From Phoronis australis (Eukaryota > Phoronida > Phoronidae), in contig NMRA01000450.1 in NCBI GenBank assembly GCA_002633005.1, forward strand, positions 65,269 through 99,252: a stretch of DNA of 33,984 nt. The letters are read 5' to 3'. The position numbers and the translations under genes were made by a program. The notes under the pieces are model-generated. The model was not told where the DNA came from. It saw only the letters and a program-made list of their open reading frames with translations, and ran no database searches. Positions 1 to 11,925 of the stretch are shown in pieces; within the stretch, counting starts at the first letter, position 1; each line of letters begins with the position of its first letter.

Positions 1-520
1 AAAATCTCTAAGTCTTTGGTTAATTAGTTTGTGAAAACTTGTTTTCGGTATACATAACCTATAGAATCCTTAACTATGTCACCTATTTCAATGTTTTCTT
101 GCAATGTCAACAAATTTTGCAGTGCGTAAGTAACTTAAATATCATTAAAACCTCAAATAGACCTATCTTTCGCAGCCAACTTCTGCCGTTTTGTACGACC
201 TACTTAGAAAAGTAGGTCACAGTTCATAGCCTGTACACGTCACGTGCTGGGAGACTGATACCAAACCAAGTAAGAAATGGATAACAAAAATTGAATTGGT
301 GGTTAAAGTAAGTCGTTAACACCAAATCGAAACATCGAAATGTTAACTTAATAATTGAATTAAGGAATAAGAGGGAGGATTTATCTCTTTTCACAACTTT
401 CTGTGTTCATGACCAGACTGAGGCCTGAGGCAACTCGTAGCATTCGTTAAATTTCATTATATAAGCACTTTACTTTTTTGGCACATAGTCACGAATGTTT
501 TATTTTTGAAAAAAAAATCC
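1..520. other. AT-rich stretch without recognised gene
   Basis: No open frame of note and no recognisable motif. The A-rich run near 505-515, just before the TTTCCCGCCA sequence at about 527, probably marks the left edge of the THAP element relic that follows. Confidence 0.4.
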
Positions 521-1149
521 TAGTTTCCCGCCAAGTGATGTAAAGGGTGGAGAACGTTTGGTCAATTGACAATCAATTGCAATGGAGGAACACAGCAGAT
601 CAGAAGACGAGGACGATTTCGAGCGCAAACTGGACAATTGATATGCTGACAGAGAGAAGACAGTATACGGGCAGCACACTCAAGTGCTTGACTAATCAAA
701 CTATGAGTTCGGTTTTCCACTTTGCAAACTTTCGTCGGCTTTCAGGCCATATAAACTCAACCCACTTACACAAGAAATGCTGCAGGCACATGTGAGCCAT
801 AACCAACTGAACCAAGGAATAGTCAACATTCATAAAATATACACTTAATAATCACTGAAAAAGGCCACAGTAATCCTGGGTGACTCGTAATTACCATAAT
901 GGAATGAGCGCCGTCTAAGCACAATGCATAAGCCTAGTACTTGTGGCACACGATCTGGGTGTGGTCGAGGGACAGACACAACTCGCCCTAGAATGGAAGC
1001 AGTTTGCTCGTTATTTATAAATTTGCAAACACACTTACAAGGTGGCGTAACGCCGTTTTTGAGTTTTTCGAAACAAGATTCTTTGAAATGTGTCGACCAA
1101 AGTGAGGCTCCCGACTGAATCGCATAACCGGAGCTTACAGGGGATCCAA

Positions 1150-1834
1150 TAGTGTTAAGGTTTTAAATAGTCTCAAGTGGCCCAAACTGTCTACTCGACG
1201 CAATCTTCACATGATCACATTTACTTTTAAAGTAATAAACAACGTCAACAACATTTCTGTCCAAAATATTTGATCTATACACTAGACAAGGCCATGGTAA
1301 TGATTTGAGATCCTCCACCCCATATGCAATTCCTACGTCATTCAGTCAGACATTCAGAAGGTTTACAGTCATGATGTGCATCAACATCTGGAATTCTCTT
1401 CCAGTCTCTGTTAAGGAAAGCAACTCTTTTACGAGTATAAAATTAATTTTAGAACTGTTTTTCACAATTTTGATAACTCAGCACCCTTAACTCAATTCTC
1501 CCTTCCCTGCGATAACGAAATAGCATTGTACAGATCGAGTTGTGGTCTTTTCCTCAATTCTGACACGCTTAGGCATAACTTAAGTAATGTTTCTCCAAAC
1601 TGTAAATGTGGTGACCATCAATCTTATCCTCATATTTTCTTCAAATGTCCCCTGAGAGACTCACTCTGTCGTGCACTCAATGAAAACCAGTCAATTGTTA
1701 ATGTTCACAATTCTTGTAATAATACCCCTACTAAAGTTACATTATTATTGAATGGTAGTCCTAACTTTGACGTCGTTCTCAATGAATTCCTCCTAAGCAA
1801 CGTTAGCAAATTTTTATGTACCGTTTATCAATAG
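1150..1834 (+). pseudogene. 3' end of a CR1-like non-LTR retrotransposon ORF (decayed)
   Basis: The + strand carries the typical C-terminal tail of a CR1/L2-like LINE polyprotein in broken frames. First comes a W-x-x-L-x-x-RR segment (about 1178-1260). Next is R-S-S-T-P-Y ... F-R-R-F-T ... I-W-N-S-L-P-V-S-V (1305-1490), matching the usual 'SF..r....WN.LP..v' tail. Last is an open stretch (1526-1834) with the zinc-like C-K-C-G-D-H-x4-P-H-I-F-F-K-C-P motif that ends many cnidarian LINEs. The reverse transcriptase and endonuclease are missing, as expected of a 5'-truncated insertion. Stops and frame changes show it is dead. It lies inside THAP element relic A. Confidence 0.7.
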
Positions 1835-1977
1835 TGCTGCTTCTGATTTCCAAACATGAATCTGTACATGTTTTTGTTTTTATATATTCGCAATAGCATA
1901 TCTAAATATTGGGTTACTTTTATTAGATACTACTTAAATGTATATACCTCTATGTATATTAGTTTCATTTATGAATT

Positions 1978-2165
1978 GTTTACAAGCCAGATATAATGCT
2001 TCGCAATTTCTGGGTTTGTCATCATTTCTTCGTACTGAATCGCATGTTCCACACTGGCATTCCACACACTTTTGCGGCGCACAAACTGATGCCATTTCTG
2101 TGCAACTTACACGTATTTCTCAGTCAAGTTGTTGTTACTACAGCCTCCACTAACCCATCTTGTCA
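1978..2165 (-). pseudogene. THAP-like domain remnant (copy A)
   Basis: Read on the - strand from 2165, the segment gives S-G-G-C-S-N near the start, then, after an in-frame stop, W-H-Q-F-V-R-R-K-S-V-W. The related - strand reading at 19706 gives C-V-C-G-G-C-S-N and W-H-R-F-V-R-R-T-R-V-W. These are the first metal-ligand cysteines and the conserved Trp/basic segment of a THAP DNA-binding domain, usually found at the N-terminus of a transposase. Here the first cysteine pair is reduced and a stop interrupts the domain, so it is not functional. The match to copy B is clearer than the match to the THAP family itself. Confidence 0.55.
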
Positions 2166-2494
2166 TATTTGAAAAAGGCGCCTGTTCGCAGACTTTCCTC
2201 ACAACTCCTCGGTATCGCACTGGTAAAAACAACGTCAGAGACTGTTTCCCACTCATTACATACAATTCCGATAACATTTTTTTTAAATTTAAGCTTGTTT
2301 CTTAGCAATAGGTATACTAAAGTCTATTAAATCTACTAAGATGTATTAATAAAATTCTTTTTGAGACACAGGGTCATGATGGGAACTTTAAACCATCTCG
2401 AACCTAGTGTTTTTGTCATGGCTTTAAGTGATAGCTCGATTACCTTTCTTCACCAGGATACTTCGTCATTGGATATAACTCTTCAAATTTTCAG

Positions 2495-2617
2495 GTTTCA
2501 ATGTCGAATCTGACGAGTATTGCGACCGAGGAGCAGCCCGTGGGCTCTGTGATGGTTCGGAACGTGCCATGAAGCACTGCGCAAAGAGTTGTCGTTATTG
2601 TGATAAAACGATAAAAG
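2495..2617 (+). CDS. ShK domain exon 1
   Basis: The exon follows a TTTTCAG acceptor and ends at AAAAG|GTGACG. It begins with two bases completing a codon and ends with one, so it is phase 1-1 and 123 nt long. The reading is Y-C-D at the start, a central C-D-G-S, and C-A-K-S-C-R-Y-C at the end. That is the closing C-x3-C-x2-C of the ShK signature, with all six cysteines apart from the usual spacing variation: C-D, L-C-D, H-C, S-C, Y-C gives five clear cysteines. The sixth may be contributed by a neighbouring residue or be missing. A strong acceptor and the matching phase of the next exon support it. Confidence 0.75.
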
Positions 2618-5600
2618 GTGACGCATTTATGTTGGCTTTTCTTTGCTCTACTTCAGAAATGTGTTTAACCTAATTTGGATTATGTCCCTAGAAATTACCG
2701 AATATTGAGGTTAATCAGGAAAACGTTCTTTTTGGTTTAAGGTTATCACAGAAATTTCCGTTGTTACTATATATTTAATATGTTTAGCAAAGCAAAATAC
2801 CTGATCTTCATTCTGTGTGGAAGTTTTTGTTTTTTACTTATCAGAGGTCAAATGTTACAAGGCTGTAACTCAAATCGAATCTCCCGCCAGGCATAGAGCA
2901 GTTCCACTACGGGATCCGGCTTAGTCCTTTCATTCACCGAGTAGCCATCATATTGAATCGAGAAGTGTATATAGGATAGAAAGATGCCAGGGAAAGCAAA
3001 GACAAAACATTGTTTGATCCTGAAGGAGTTGTGCGTCTGCATGCATAACGACGGTTTAGAACTAACGCACCGAATCCGAGTCGCCGCACGACCTTTGTGA
3101 CCTTGCGATCACGAACACAGCAAGCTGGAAAAACATACATCCTCACCAAAAGTTATTCGATTTCATGCACGATGCGCTTCAAGTGGAATTTGCACGTCAA
3201 TTCCTTAGCTCTGTGATTGCGTGGTTAAATTAGTTAGAAACGCAAAATACATGTAAAGCGACGATGTGAATATGTAGTAAACTGAAAGTTTCCAAATGTT
3301 TTTAAGAGCGATTTATGTCCAAATTATCCGCCGTAAATCACTTAACCGTGTCCAGTAAGTATCTTGACGTGGTTTGGGGAAATAACACTGCATGACGCGG
3401 TCTATGTGAGCCCCTTAGGCACGACAATAATGCAAAAATCACCTCATCGCTCGGTGTAATTTTCAAATGTATAAATTTCCCGAATTTCGATGTGCACTTT
3501 CCGTGTTCTTGTGTAGTAGTATTTCGTTATTATCGTAAAAACGAGAAAATGTTTAGAATTGCAGTGTCATCAGCAATCAAATCATGTTGATTCAGGCATT
3601 TCAAAAGTCATAATTAAACGAGGTTGTCCTCTAAGTGAAATGAGCAAAACAGGTAAAAGGGTAATGAAACTAAGCTTTTTTGATAGACAACATGTAAACA
3701 GGCAAAACACACGCTTTCCAGCATTAATGGGTGCCGCTCTTCATCAGGTGGGAAGACAAGTCATACGAGAATGGTATTGAATAGGTTGGTATACGTAAGT
3801 CTGACTTGTAAGCTGACATCTTTTTTCAACACAGTTGGGGGGGGGCGATAACATGGGTCGCCTTCTTACTGCACATATTGTCGCATTCGTTGTTGTCACA
3901 ATTGGCATATAATGTCGCGTGTGCGACAAAATGCGTTCAGCGTGATATTTTACACAATTACCTTTCATAGGTACAGGTCACGGTAAAAACAAATGATTCC
4001 CACGAAGTATGAGCCTTTTATCAAGAAAATGTTTTTGCAGTTGTACACTTAATATTTGGAGAAGTAAGTGACTTGAAAAAATACTGTTTTCAAATTGTCA
4101 TCTAAAAGTATGAAAGTAACTACAGTGTACTCGATCGGGCAAGCTATGTACGTTCACCTTATTCGACAAAATTAAACGCTATGCGAAGGCAAGCTCAAGA
4201 TTTAAAATTGATTGATGAATTTTTGATTAGTCCTATTATATTTGAAAGCTGCTGTAGACCAGTCTCCCACCACAAAACAACTTTTAGTTGAGAAGTCTAA
4301 CCGTTATCAAATTGGTTTCGAATGGGGCTATTCGACAAGTTGTCCTCGCGGTGTCGCTGCTGTAATAGTGGTGATCGAATTGCGCATGAGTCGCTGCCTG
4401 CATGAAAGCAGCTGCTAAAAAACGGAACTGTCATCAAAATACGTCGTCGCGGATGAAAATCTTCTACATATTTGCACATTGCGGCGTATCATTTCATGCG
4501 TTGAGCATGATCTTGAGGCATAACTAAGTGTTCACCGCAGCCTAGGAATCGCTTCTCACCTGAAGAAGGAACAAGTTGAGGTCAATTCAATTGCTGTGTC
4601 AACCCATTTCTTCGACAGAACACGTGTTCACAGCGTCTGCGACGGACTAGTTCTATAGTCCTGTCGTCTTTTACAAACATGTGCAAGTGGAAAAACAAGA
4701 AATATGAATATAAAATAATGAATAAACAAAAAATAACAATTTCTGGAAAGATGGGCAACACAAAGCGCAGCACTCGGGTAAGATCAGCTACTGAAAAAAC
4801 GAGGGTGGTAGTGGGTGGTAAAAATGAACGTAAGTACTGCTAAAAGGAAGGAATAACAGGAACAAACGTTAACCCTAAAACACGTGACAATCATCAACCT
4901 ATAGGAGCCAGGAGCTGACCAAACTCGTGACCCATGACATAAAGAAACCAATAGTGAGGCTGGGAATGAAATGTCCTAGTGCGTTGTGCGCAAAAGACCG
5001 CATGCAAATCTACACAAAGGATTAATGGACCAGTCCAAAAACAAAAATGGGGTAAAAGTGAGACGAGTCCATATTCTCACATAAATATATTTAACGAGTG
5101 AAATAGCATTCATGTTCGACGTATGTCCCGAAAATGATTGGTGCGTTACAAGCCCCGTTTCCAGTGATAAAGAGGAGACCGAATTTAGCGAATTGAAGGT
5201 CATTTATTGTGAAGGATAACATTACAGAAATATGAGTGTAAAATAATAAACATGAAATAACAATCTCTGGAAACATGGGCAACAAAAGTGCCACAAGAAA
5301 TGTTTTAAGACATTGGAAGTTCTACCGGGAATAAGTTAAGCCTAATCAATTAAAATAAACACCGAGGTTATAGAAAATGGTTTTTTCACGGTTTGCGATT
5401 CATGGAGTATCCGTCTTCCAAGCCACTTGGTCTTTGGAAATTTAGTTTCGCGTCCTCTGTTTTCATCGCTTAATTTCTTCATCCTATTCAAGTTGACTGT
5501 TGTATTGCAATCTGTTGCAACATCCCAATATCACAAACTACAGACATAATCCCCACACCTATGCAATCTGAACAATTGATCTTAAAATTTGAAGCGCAAT

Positions 5601-5896
5601 CTGTCGCTGAAGATGACTGTCGTGGAATCAACTAACATCCAAGGTGTCTCCTGTTTTGCGATTTGGTTGATGTTATTGACATTGTTTTTGCAGAATTTAT
5701 TCATTATCAGTGCTAAATGATCTCTGTTAGCATTAAACGTTGAGACGTAAAATACTATACAATGGGCGTAGACGGATTGTCACCTCAGACATAATTTAGA
5801 AAGTATGTCGTTTCAAAATGTTTCAACTGGAAAATGCTTATAGTCAACTTTTATTCTGTGAGCGTTGTAATAACGTTTGATTACATCTGGTTGCAG

Positions 5897-5923
5897 AGAA
5901 CACTCAAGCCACGTCCCCACCCG
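5897..5923 (+). CDS. Possible 27-nt linker micro-exon of the ShK gene
   Basis: TTGCAG at 5891-5896 could be an acceptor, and CCCG|GTAAGTATAA at 5924 is a near-consensus donor. The 27 nt between them are phase 1-1, as in all other exons of this gene, and would add a Thr/Pro-rich linker (N-T-Q-A-T-S-P-P). Such linkers between ShK modules are common. Without transcript data this may be chance. Confidence 0.35.
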
Positions 5924-7022
5924 GTAAGTATAATTACGGAATCCCTCGGCATCTGGCTCTGTTCTACGTGTCGATACTGTTTGCCAGTACGCCCTGAGCT
6001 GTAGGGCATTTAAAAAGATTTGGTGAATACTTTCTCCTGACAGTTTTATTTCAGCGTTCTTCGTGTCATTTAATAATAATATATGTACACAATTTAATAT
6101 CAAACAGTTCCTGCATTTAAAGGTGCAAATTTTAGTGTGCTTTCCAAAAGTGTCAAAATGTTAAAATTGGAGTACGTGTACTTTGTGTCACTTGGATGAG
6201 AAATGTTGTCTCGTGCTTTTTAACAGATGCATTTAAATGATGTCAGATTAAACAAGTTAAACAAGTGATCTTGTAGTGAAATATTTTTAAATCACAGAGT
6301 TAAAATGTAAAACTACTTTAAATTGCAACTATCTGCGTAGTAGTAACTAAACAATTCATGGATTTTTGTTTCCGAGTTCCTCAAGTCTGCAATGTGTTCT
6401 CGGTGATACTATGCTTAAAAGTTGTCTTGGCAACAAATTCTTTATTAGAAGTGTCTGGGTGAAACGTACATCAACATAATTCTGACTGTGGTTTGATAAA
6501 GTCTTGGGTGGCGAATAAAGTGGGCCGGGGGGCTCAGTCTACACTTTTTCAGTGCTTCACCGCTCATGATAGTGTGATGTAGTTCCATTACATAGATTCA
6601 GTCTCTTACAGAGGGGTAAACGTTGTAGAAGTCACATCAAATAATAAACATTTAAAATAACATGGGATACATCGTGACAATTCTATTCGGAATCCAAACT
6701 CTTGGATAGAATCGCAGTATCTATCAATATTTTCACGCTAACAAAAATGACCTATAAATAATCGAGTGAAGTTACTTAAAGCAGATCTTCGAACATAACA
6801 GATATTATAGAAAGTGACTTGTTATGGGTCGACTTTTTTGCGATAGTTAAAGACAAACATTGTCCATTAATACTATCGGCCTATTTGTAATTATTTTGTT
6901 CACCTGTATGCTATGGGTTTTGTGTGAAGTCTAATGTCTGTTCGTTTTGAATGTTACGGCCTCATAGAATTACTTCTAACCAAAACCGATAATTTGCGCG
7001 ATACTTAATTATTTCATTTCAG

Positions 7023-7076
7023 TTTCTCCAACTGAAGGGCGACTGGTTGGTGGTAAGCGGTTCACTGAAGGTGACG
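7023..7076 (+). CDS. Linker exon of the ShK gene
   Basis: This 54-nt exon lies between TTTCATTTCAG and G|GTAAGC. It is phase 1-1 and reads V-S-P-T-E-G-R-L-V-G-G-K-R-F-T-E-G-D. It has no cysteines and would be a hydrophilic spacer between the first and second ShK modules. The matching phase and good splice signals are the only evidence. Confidence 0.5.
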
Positions 7077-7182
7077 GTAAGCAAATGTACACGATCTCAA
7101 TGCTATCTCATACAGCTCGGATTATGCCAGGGTATAGAATCCGCAAGCTCCATTCGGCGGACACGTGTTTCTATCTTGAATG

Positions 7183-7372
7183 AGTGACTCAATGACAGCG
7201 TTTTTAGTCCAGTCATTCTAGGGCTCCAGAGGGCCCAACCTAGAAAAAATTGCAACGGAAGGTTTTTTGCATAAATGGCATCTTCAAACATCCCTTGGTG
7301 TCAGAAAAAATCTACCGAAATTGGAGTGGCGGAAGTCGGTTTTTCAAGATGGCGGAAAAATGGCCGACAAAA
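7183..7372 (+). repeat. Left terminal inverted repeat of the 5.7-kb element
   Basis: It is roughly 80% similar by eye to the reverse complement of 12724-12898, and diverges from it after the AAGATGGCGG block. The stretch to 7700 holds further copies of the same AARATGGCSGMC motif (about 7509-7532 and 7672-7696). Confidence 0.75.
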
Positions 7373-8289
7373 CCGGTGATTACTGTTTTCTGGCATATTA
7401 CTCTTATGTAACAGCTAAAAATAAAACAATAAAGTTTGCCATTGATTATATACTTTTCATAACAGGCATACCAATCAAAAGATGCCAATTTTCAGTAAAA
7501 TAAAACCAATATGGCCGACAAAATGGCGGCCGAAAATTCAATTTGGTACACGTTGCAAAATTTCTTTTTATAATTTTGCCCTAAAAATGGCAATAGTTTT
7601 ATTCTTTTGTAAGTTAGACAATTTAAAATATCTGGACCTTACAATTGGTCACTGGTTTGCGAGAAAAAATCAAGATGGCTGACAAAATGGCCGCCAAAAT
7701 GACTGCCAATTCACAAACCCCAATTTATCGCATTTACGTTCTGCAAACTTTGTTTGTAACCTGATAGCATTTACACAAAAACATTTTACAATCTACAGTC
7801 AGGGTTAATGAGTTGATTGTCTCTATAATTTGTTTTTAAGATTGATATACTAAATGTGGAATTTTAATCACATTTTAGATTATATAACATAAAAGTTGGT
7901 GTGTTTTTCAGAAAAAGGCTTTAGTTAAATTTTCATTATAAATTTCACAAACTCAATTATTTTTCTGTAAAATAATATTCATTTGAGGTATCAAAAATAA
8001 TATTTGTTAGAAAAATATGTTATTTTGGTGGAGTTATTGGCTTATTCATTATAAAAAACCTTAATAAAATTGGGCAGGAAGTGGCTTTTTTCTCTGCTAT
8101 TGGAGATATTATTAGTTGTTCCCAAGCATCGATTCAAGCATCGATTTCGTCTGCTGCTGGCATGTATTGAGAATTGGCTGCTGATTTCACCTGAATTTGA
8201 TGAAAAGCAAATAGGATTGTGTAACAAAAAGTTATTAATTAAATTTTAATAGTTAGGAAACATAATTTGTTTAATATACATGCTTTTTA

Positions 8290-10745
8290 TGAACATAGGC
8301 AACTGATTTTAGATGCCTGCAAACAAAACGATAGTGATCTACAGTCACTTATTCTTAGCCAGGCTTGGAAGATTTCATATTGAAATGTATTGGATACGTA
8401 ATGTCAAGCACAGGACATCAAAGAGTTCTTGAGACGGTGTATGCATCAAACAGTGTGATCCTTATGTTAAATGGAAAAAGTGTGGATAAAGCAGTGAGGG
8501 GGCATATGTTGGTAGACTCAGCACTGAATGCTATCATAAAAGCCAGAACATTCAACATCCCACTTCCAAATATTGACAGATCAAGTAACGCCAATCCAAA
8601 ACCAATGAAGAAAGAAATTCAGGTTCTTCAGAAATTCCAGGAGTCCTGAATGTCACAAATACAGAACTTACAGATTACATGCCAAGAGGTGGAGCAGTTC
8701 AATGCTTGTACACAAATTTTGGCTCGTCAGAATATGGAGACAGATGTATATTATGGGGCATGCCATGTCCAGCCAGTGTCTTCCGATTCTGAACCTTGGA
8801 TTACAGTGGAATGCCCTCACTACAGTTGACTTCTGGTTTCCGACCTACTGTCATTGGTATATTCAAAAACGACTGAATCAGAGTATAGGTCTTCAGAATT
8901 CACAGTGACAGAGAATAGTTCGTCAGAAGATTCACTGGCCAATGATATTCTTCATGATGATTTGAGAGCTGGTCTGAAGCGGTATGATGATCTTATTGCT
9001 GGCATGACGTCTGTGTGCGATGATGTATGCTCGTCTGAGTGTCTTGTGGGTATCCATAAAAAATCAAAGCACATAAATCAGACTTGTCCATGCAAAGTCC
9101 AATCATTAGTCTTTGACTACAGTATATGAAGGTGATTGACATACTTCGACTATTTTAAAAGCAGAAATAACGCCAGATTGGGAGCTTCACCTAAAAGTAG
9201 TTTTTGAAATACTGCCTTACTCTGCAGCTGCTGGTCACAACTCTTATGCAAAATCTTCATTCATATGCTTGACTGAAGCAGACGTAGCAACTCAAAGACA
9301 CCCGTCCAGACGTCTACGGCCAACAAACCATAAGACAAATAGCGCTAAAAGTGACAGATTCTGGGCAGGCTTGTCATAATGAGATATGATCTTGTAATTG
9401 AACAAACCCTCATGAAAATGTTAAAGCAACAGGAGGTTGAACTTGAGGTTGCGAAATGGGAGATACACAGAGTGCACCGTGGCTGCTTTCCTTGTCGGCA
9501 TGCTCAAGTATAAATTGTGCCATGCACATTGTGACAAACTTGAGTTGTGAAACAAGTCATCAGCATAAAGAATGTACCCAGGCAAGACAGTCGCGTGACG
9601 ACAAAGACATCCGCAGCATTGTTGAATTCATGCTGCTAATAGTAATTTTACAGAAGTGGATCCACGACTGCTATTTCAGCGAATCCTGACAGCTGCAAAA
9701 GACAACAGTGAAAGTTCATCAAGCCTTTTGAAGTTTGAGCTGTGTGTTGGTTCCTCTGTTCTTTTTGATACATCTGGTCTTTCCAGAGTCGCTAATAAAT
9801 CAATATGGGCTGATGCACTCTGGTCCAGTAGAGGACTACCTGAGGATTTCAATTTCCAGAAAACATGGTGATGCATGTAATCGACGGCGGTTCTCTCCTT
9901 CACCGTATTCCATGGCCTAGAGATGCAACGTATCAGTCATTTGGTAGAGTTCATGTGGATTACATCAGCAAGTGCACCCAGCCTATTGTTGTTTTTGATG
10001 GTTACTGAGATGGACCATCAACTAACGCAGTACAAGGTCCAACTACCCTTACTGCAGACGATAGACTTGTTGGTTCGTTTGCGTTACCATGCTACTTCAC
10101 AACAAGAGATACCTAAGCAAGAGGAGAGTCTGGGACATCAAGGAACTGCAGTTGTCTCTTGGTGCCAAAACTTGCGCAGTTTTGCCATTTGCGTATGCAA
10201 TCGGCGGTTGCAACACAACATTACAGCTGTTCGGTATTAGCAAAGGCTCTCCCATTCAAGAAACTGCGTGATCGAGAATTCTGCAAAAACTCTAAGAGTG
10301 TTCACTAGACACATGCAGCTGAAGCAAGACATATTTGGCTGGTAAAAGTTGTATCTGTGCTTCATGGCGGTACTGGCTCTGGAAATTTGGATGATTTGCG
10401 ATACAGGCAATTTGTGGATGAGGTGTCGGACTAGTCACAGCCCAAATACAGTCATTATCACCACCTTTCTTCAGTAGCTAAATTCCATGCTGCCGGGACA
10501 TATTATCAAGAGCAAGAGCGGTCAAGTTTCCGTGGCAGTGGCCTAGACTTGCTGTATTGGGGATGGATGCTGGCAGGTGGAAAATTCATTCCCACGACGA
10601 CGGACCATTCAGCAGCACCAGAGAACATGCTGAAAGTAGTGAGATGCTCGTGTAAGACCAACTGCAGTTCCAAGAGATGTACTTGCAAGAAGTAAGGATA
10701 GGCGTACTCGGTTGCATGTGGAGAATGCCGTGGTTTTAGCTGCAG
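8290..10745 (+). pseudogene. Broken gene of a CXC (tesmin/TSO1-like) domain protein, probably transposon-borne
   Basis: The coding region is spread over shifting + strand frames with many stops. Recognisable blocks in order are: an open N-terminal part (8365-8649); an acidic part leading to C-P-C-K (8854-9129); an I-D-G-G-S-L-L-H-R-I-P-W block followed by V-V-F-D-G-Y (9871-10005); a G-G-C-N-T-T-x-Q-L-F-G-I-S-K-G block (10089-10271); W-G-W then P-x-T-T-D (10555-10610); and a CXC cysteine cluster C-S-C-x3-C-x4-C-x-C followed by C-G-E-C-x4-C (10639-10743). From memory of the family, this order is shared by long uncharacterised proteins, often multicopy. Their biochemical role is not established. 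At least five stops or frameshifts disable this copy. The absence of any other coding sequence between the inverted repeats suggests that this was the element's own gene. Confidence 0.6.
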
Positions 10746-11124
10746 CAATTCATTCTGAGTTGACAGAGATTAGTTGTGTAAATACTGGTTGATTGTGTAT
10801 AGATTCACTAGCATTTACAACTAACTGGAAGTGACACAGACAGTGTGGATAGTATATCATTGAATTAAAGGCGAAGGCAACATGTTTTCATTTCATTTTT
10901 AGCAAAAGTGAGGTTCGTTGATTATCCCAGACATATTTTTCACTTATTTACTGCTTTTTGTACTTTAATTAATTACTCGTCGTACACTCCGGAAGTGACG
11001 TTTTGGGAGGCAAGAATTTCGCGCCAATTTCTTTTCATAAAGTCTGACTGTGAAAGCTGTCGAGTAAGTCATTGTTCTACCTCGGTTGTGATAAGTTTGG
11101 TCGTCGTTTGCTTTTGCTTACGAT

Positions 11125-11609
11125 TCAGTCAACATGCCACGCTGTTGTTGCGCACTGGGCTGTACTCATTATCGTCTCAAGTACAGAGAAAGAACTGTCC
11201 CACTTGCCCGAGTGTCCCGAGACACAATCCCACTGGAGGGTGATCTGAGCACCCAAACTGCTAACATCCCGCCGTGTGACTCCCTCGCCACACACCTGGC
11301 ACCCTCTAAATAGCTCCAATACAAGCCCACAATAAACTTATTAAACTTAGGCTCACCGATCTGTTCATTGGAGGACGAACTGTCCTCTTCACTGGGTGTC
11401 GAACTGGGCCTGTATTCACTCCCACTACTCAACATCGCTGCAGGGCTGCTTACAGGCTCTGGGCTAGAGACAACAGCACAGGGCGAATCACTGCTAGTTC
11501 CCGGAATTGCACGCAATGGGATACGTTCGGAGGCACGGGTGACAGTAGATGAAGTGCCTCCAGTCACTGTATATAGTGGCCGTACAGCTCGCCAGGCTTC
11601 TCGCTTCAA
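11125..11609 (-). pseudogene. Spacer and zinc-like segment of the Kolobok-like product (copy 1)
   Basis: Two overlapping - strand frames carry the continuation of the THAP protein. One (11169-11609) is a Ser/Glu/Pro-rich spacer with S-S-D-S-P-C and T-P-S-E-E-D-S-S-S-S. The second (11125-11319) reads M-E-L-F-R-G-C-Q-V-C-G-E and then W-D-C-V-S-G-H-S-G-K-W-D-S-S. The C-x2-C...C-x3-G-H-x3-W pattern is what I recall between the THAP and catalytic parts of such proteins. The copy at 26308-26674 has the same order, so this is a shared internally deleted form. Confidence 0.55.
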
Positions 11610-11703
11610 AAACAGACTTCTCGGGGTGGCGACGGGGCACTGCCGGGAATCAACAGCGACGGTATGGTACCCTTCTTCAGACGTTGTTTCGCAGGGACCT
11701 TCA

Positions 11704-11925
11704 TCAATTCTGCGTACATATCTCTGTCAGTAATCTGACGGCAGAAAATGCTTGCCACACTCCACTGCTGTGTACGTTTCGTGGACGGGTAGCGCTGCGT
11801 TCTTCACATGAACGAGCTAGCCAAGTACCGCGAAGTGTGTCATCCTTCGGAAAGCGACGCAAGGTACCCAAAGCGCGTGTGAGACGATAATGAGTACATC
11901 CCGGCACGCAGCAACAGCGTGGCAT
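11704..11925 (-). pseudogene. THAP domain, start of Kolobok-like transposase (copy 1)
   Basis: The - strand reading begins M-P-R-C-C-C-V-P-G-C and continues L-R-R-F-P-K-D ... W, which is the N-terminal C-x4-C and the 'FP.D..W' core of a THAP zinc finger. The distal C-x2-H pair lies in another frame: the GTGTGGCAAGCATTTT stretch reads C-G-K-H-F after a shift. The domain is therefore interrupted. THAP domains bind the transposon's own termini. The start codon falls in the long inverted repeat, so it also appears in mirror orientation near 11132. Confidence 0.7.

Larger units (their letters stand above)
520..2290. mobile_element. Relic of a THAP-domain DNA transposon, copy A, split by a LINE fragment
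   Basis: This is a degraded copy of the same element seen at about 19100-19850. Both begin with TTTCCCGCCA followed by GTGAYRT. Both have a short acidic + strand reading near the left end that finishes in a conserved R-P-x-x-L-x-P motif (here FRPYKLNP, stop-containing frame, about 580-790). Both have a - strand THAP-like reading near the right end (here 1978-2165). Convergent coding at two ends suggests a two-gene DNA transposon. Boundaries are approximate because the inverted termini are badly eroded: the left AAAAAAAAAT...GGGTGGAGAAC loosely mirrors sequence at 2235-2290. A LINE 3' end sits inside. The superfamily is not certain; ISL2EU or another THAP-carrying group are possibilities. Confidence 0.5.

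Noticed and set aside
2848-3149. Two overlapping - strand readings of 64-71 codons
   Set aside because: No motif and no splice support; they lie in the first visible intron of the ShK gene.
5813-6103. 96-codon - strand reading
   Set aside because: No family recognised. It overlaps the candidate + strand micro-exon and has no splice or promoter support.
11368-11890. + strand readings of 113-121 codons across the Kolobok-like copy
   Set aside because: They are mirror readings of the - strand THAP product, which has the recognisable motifs.
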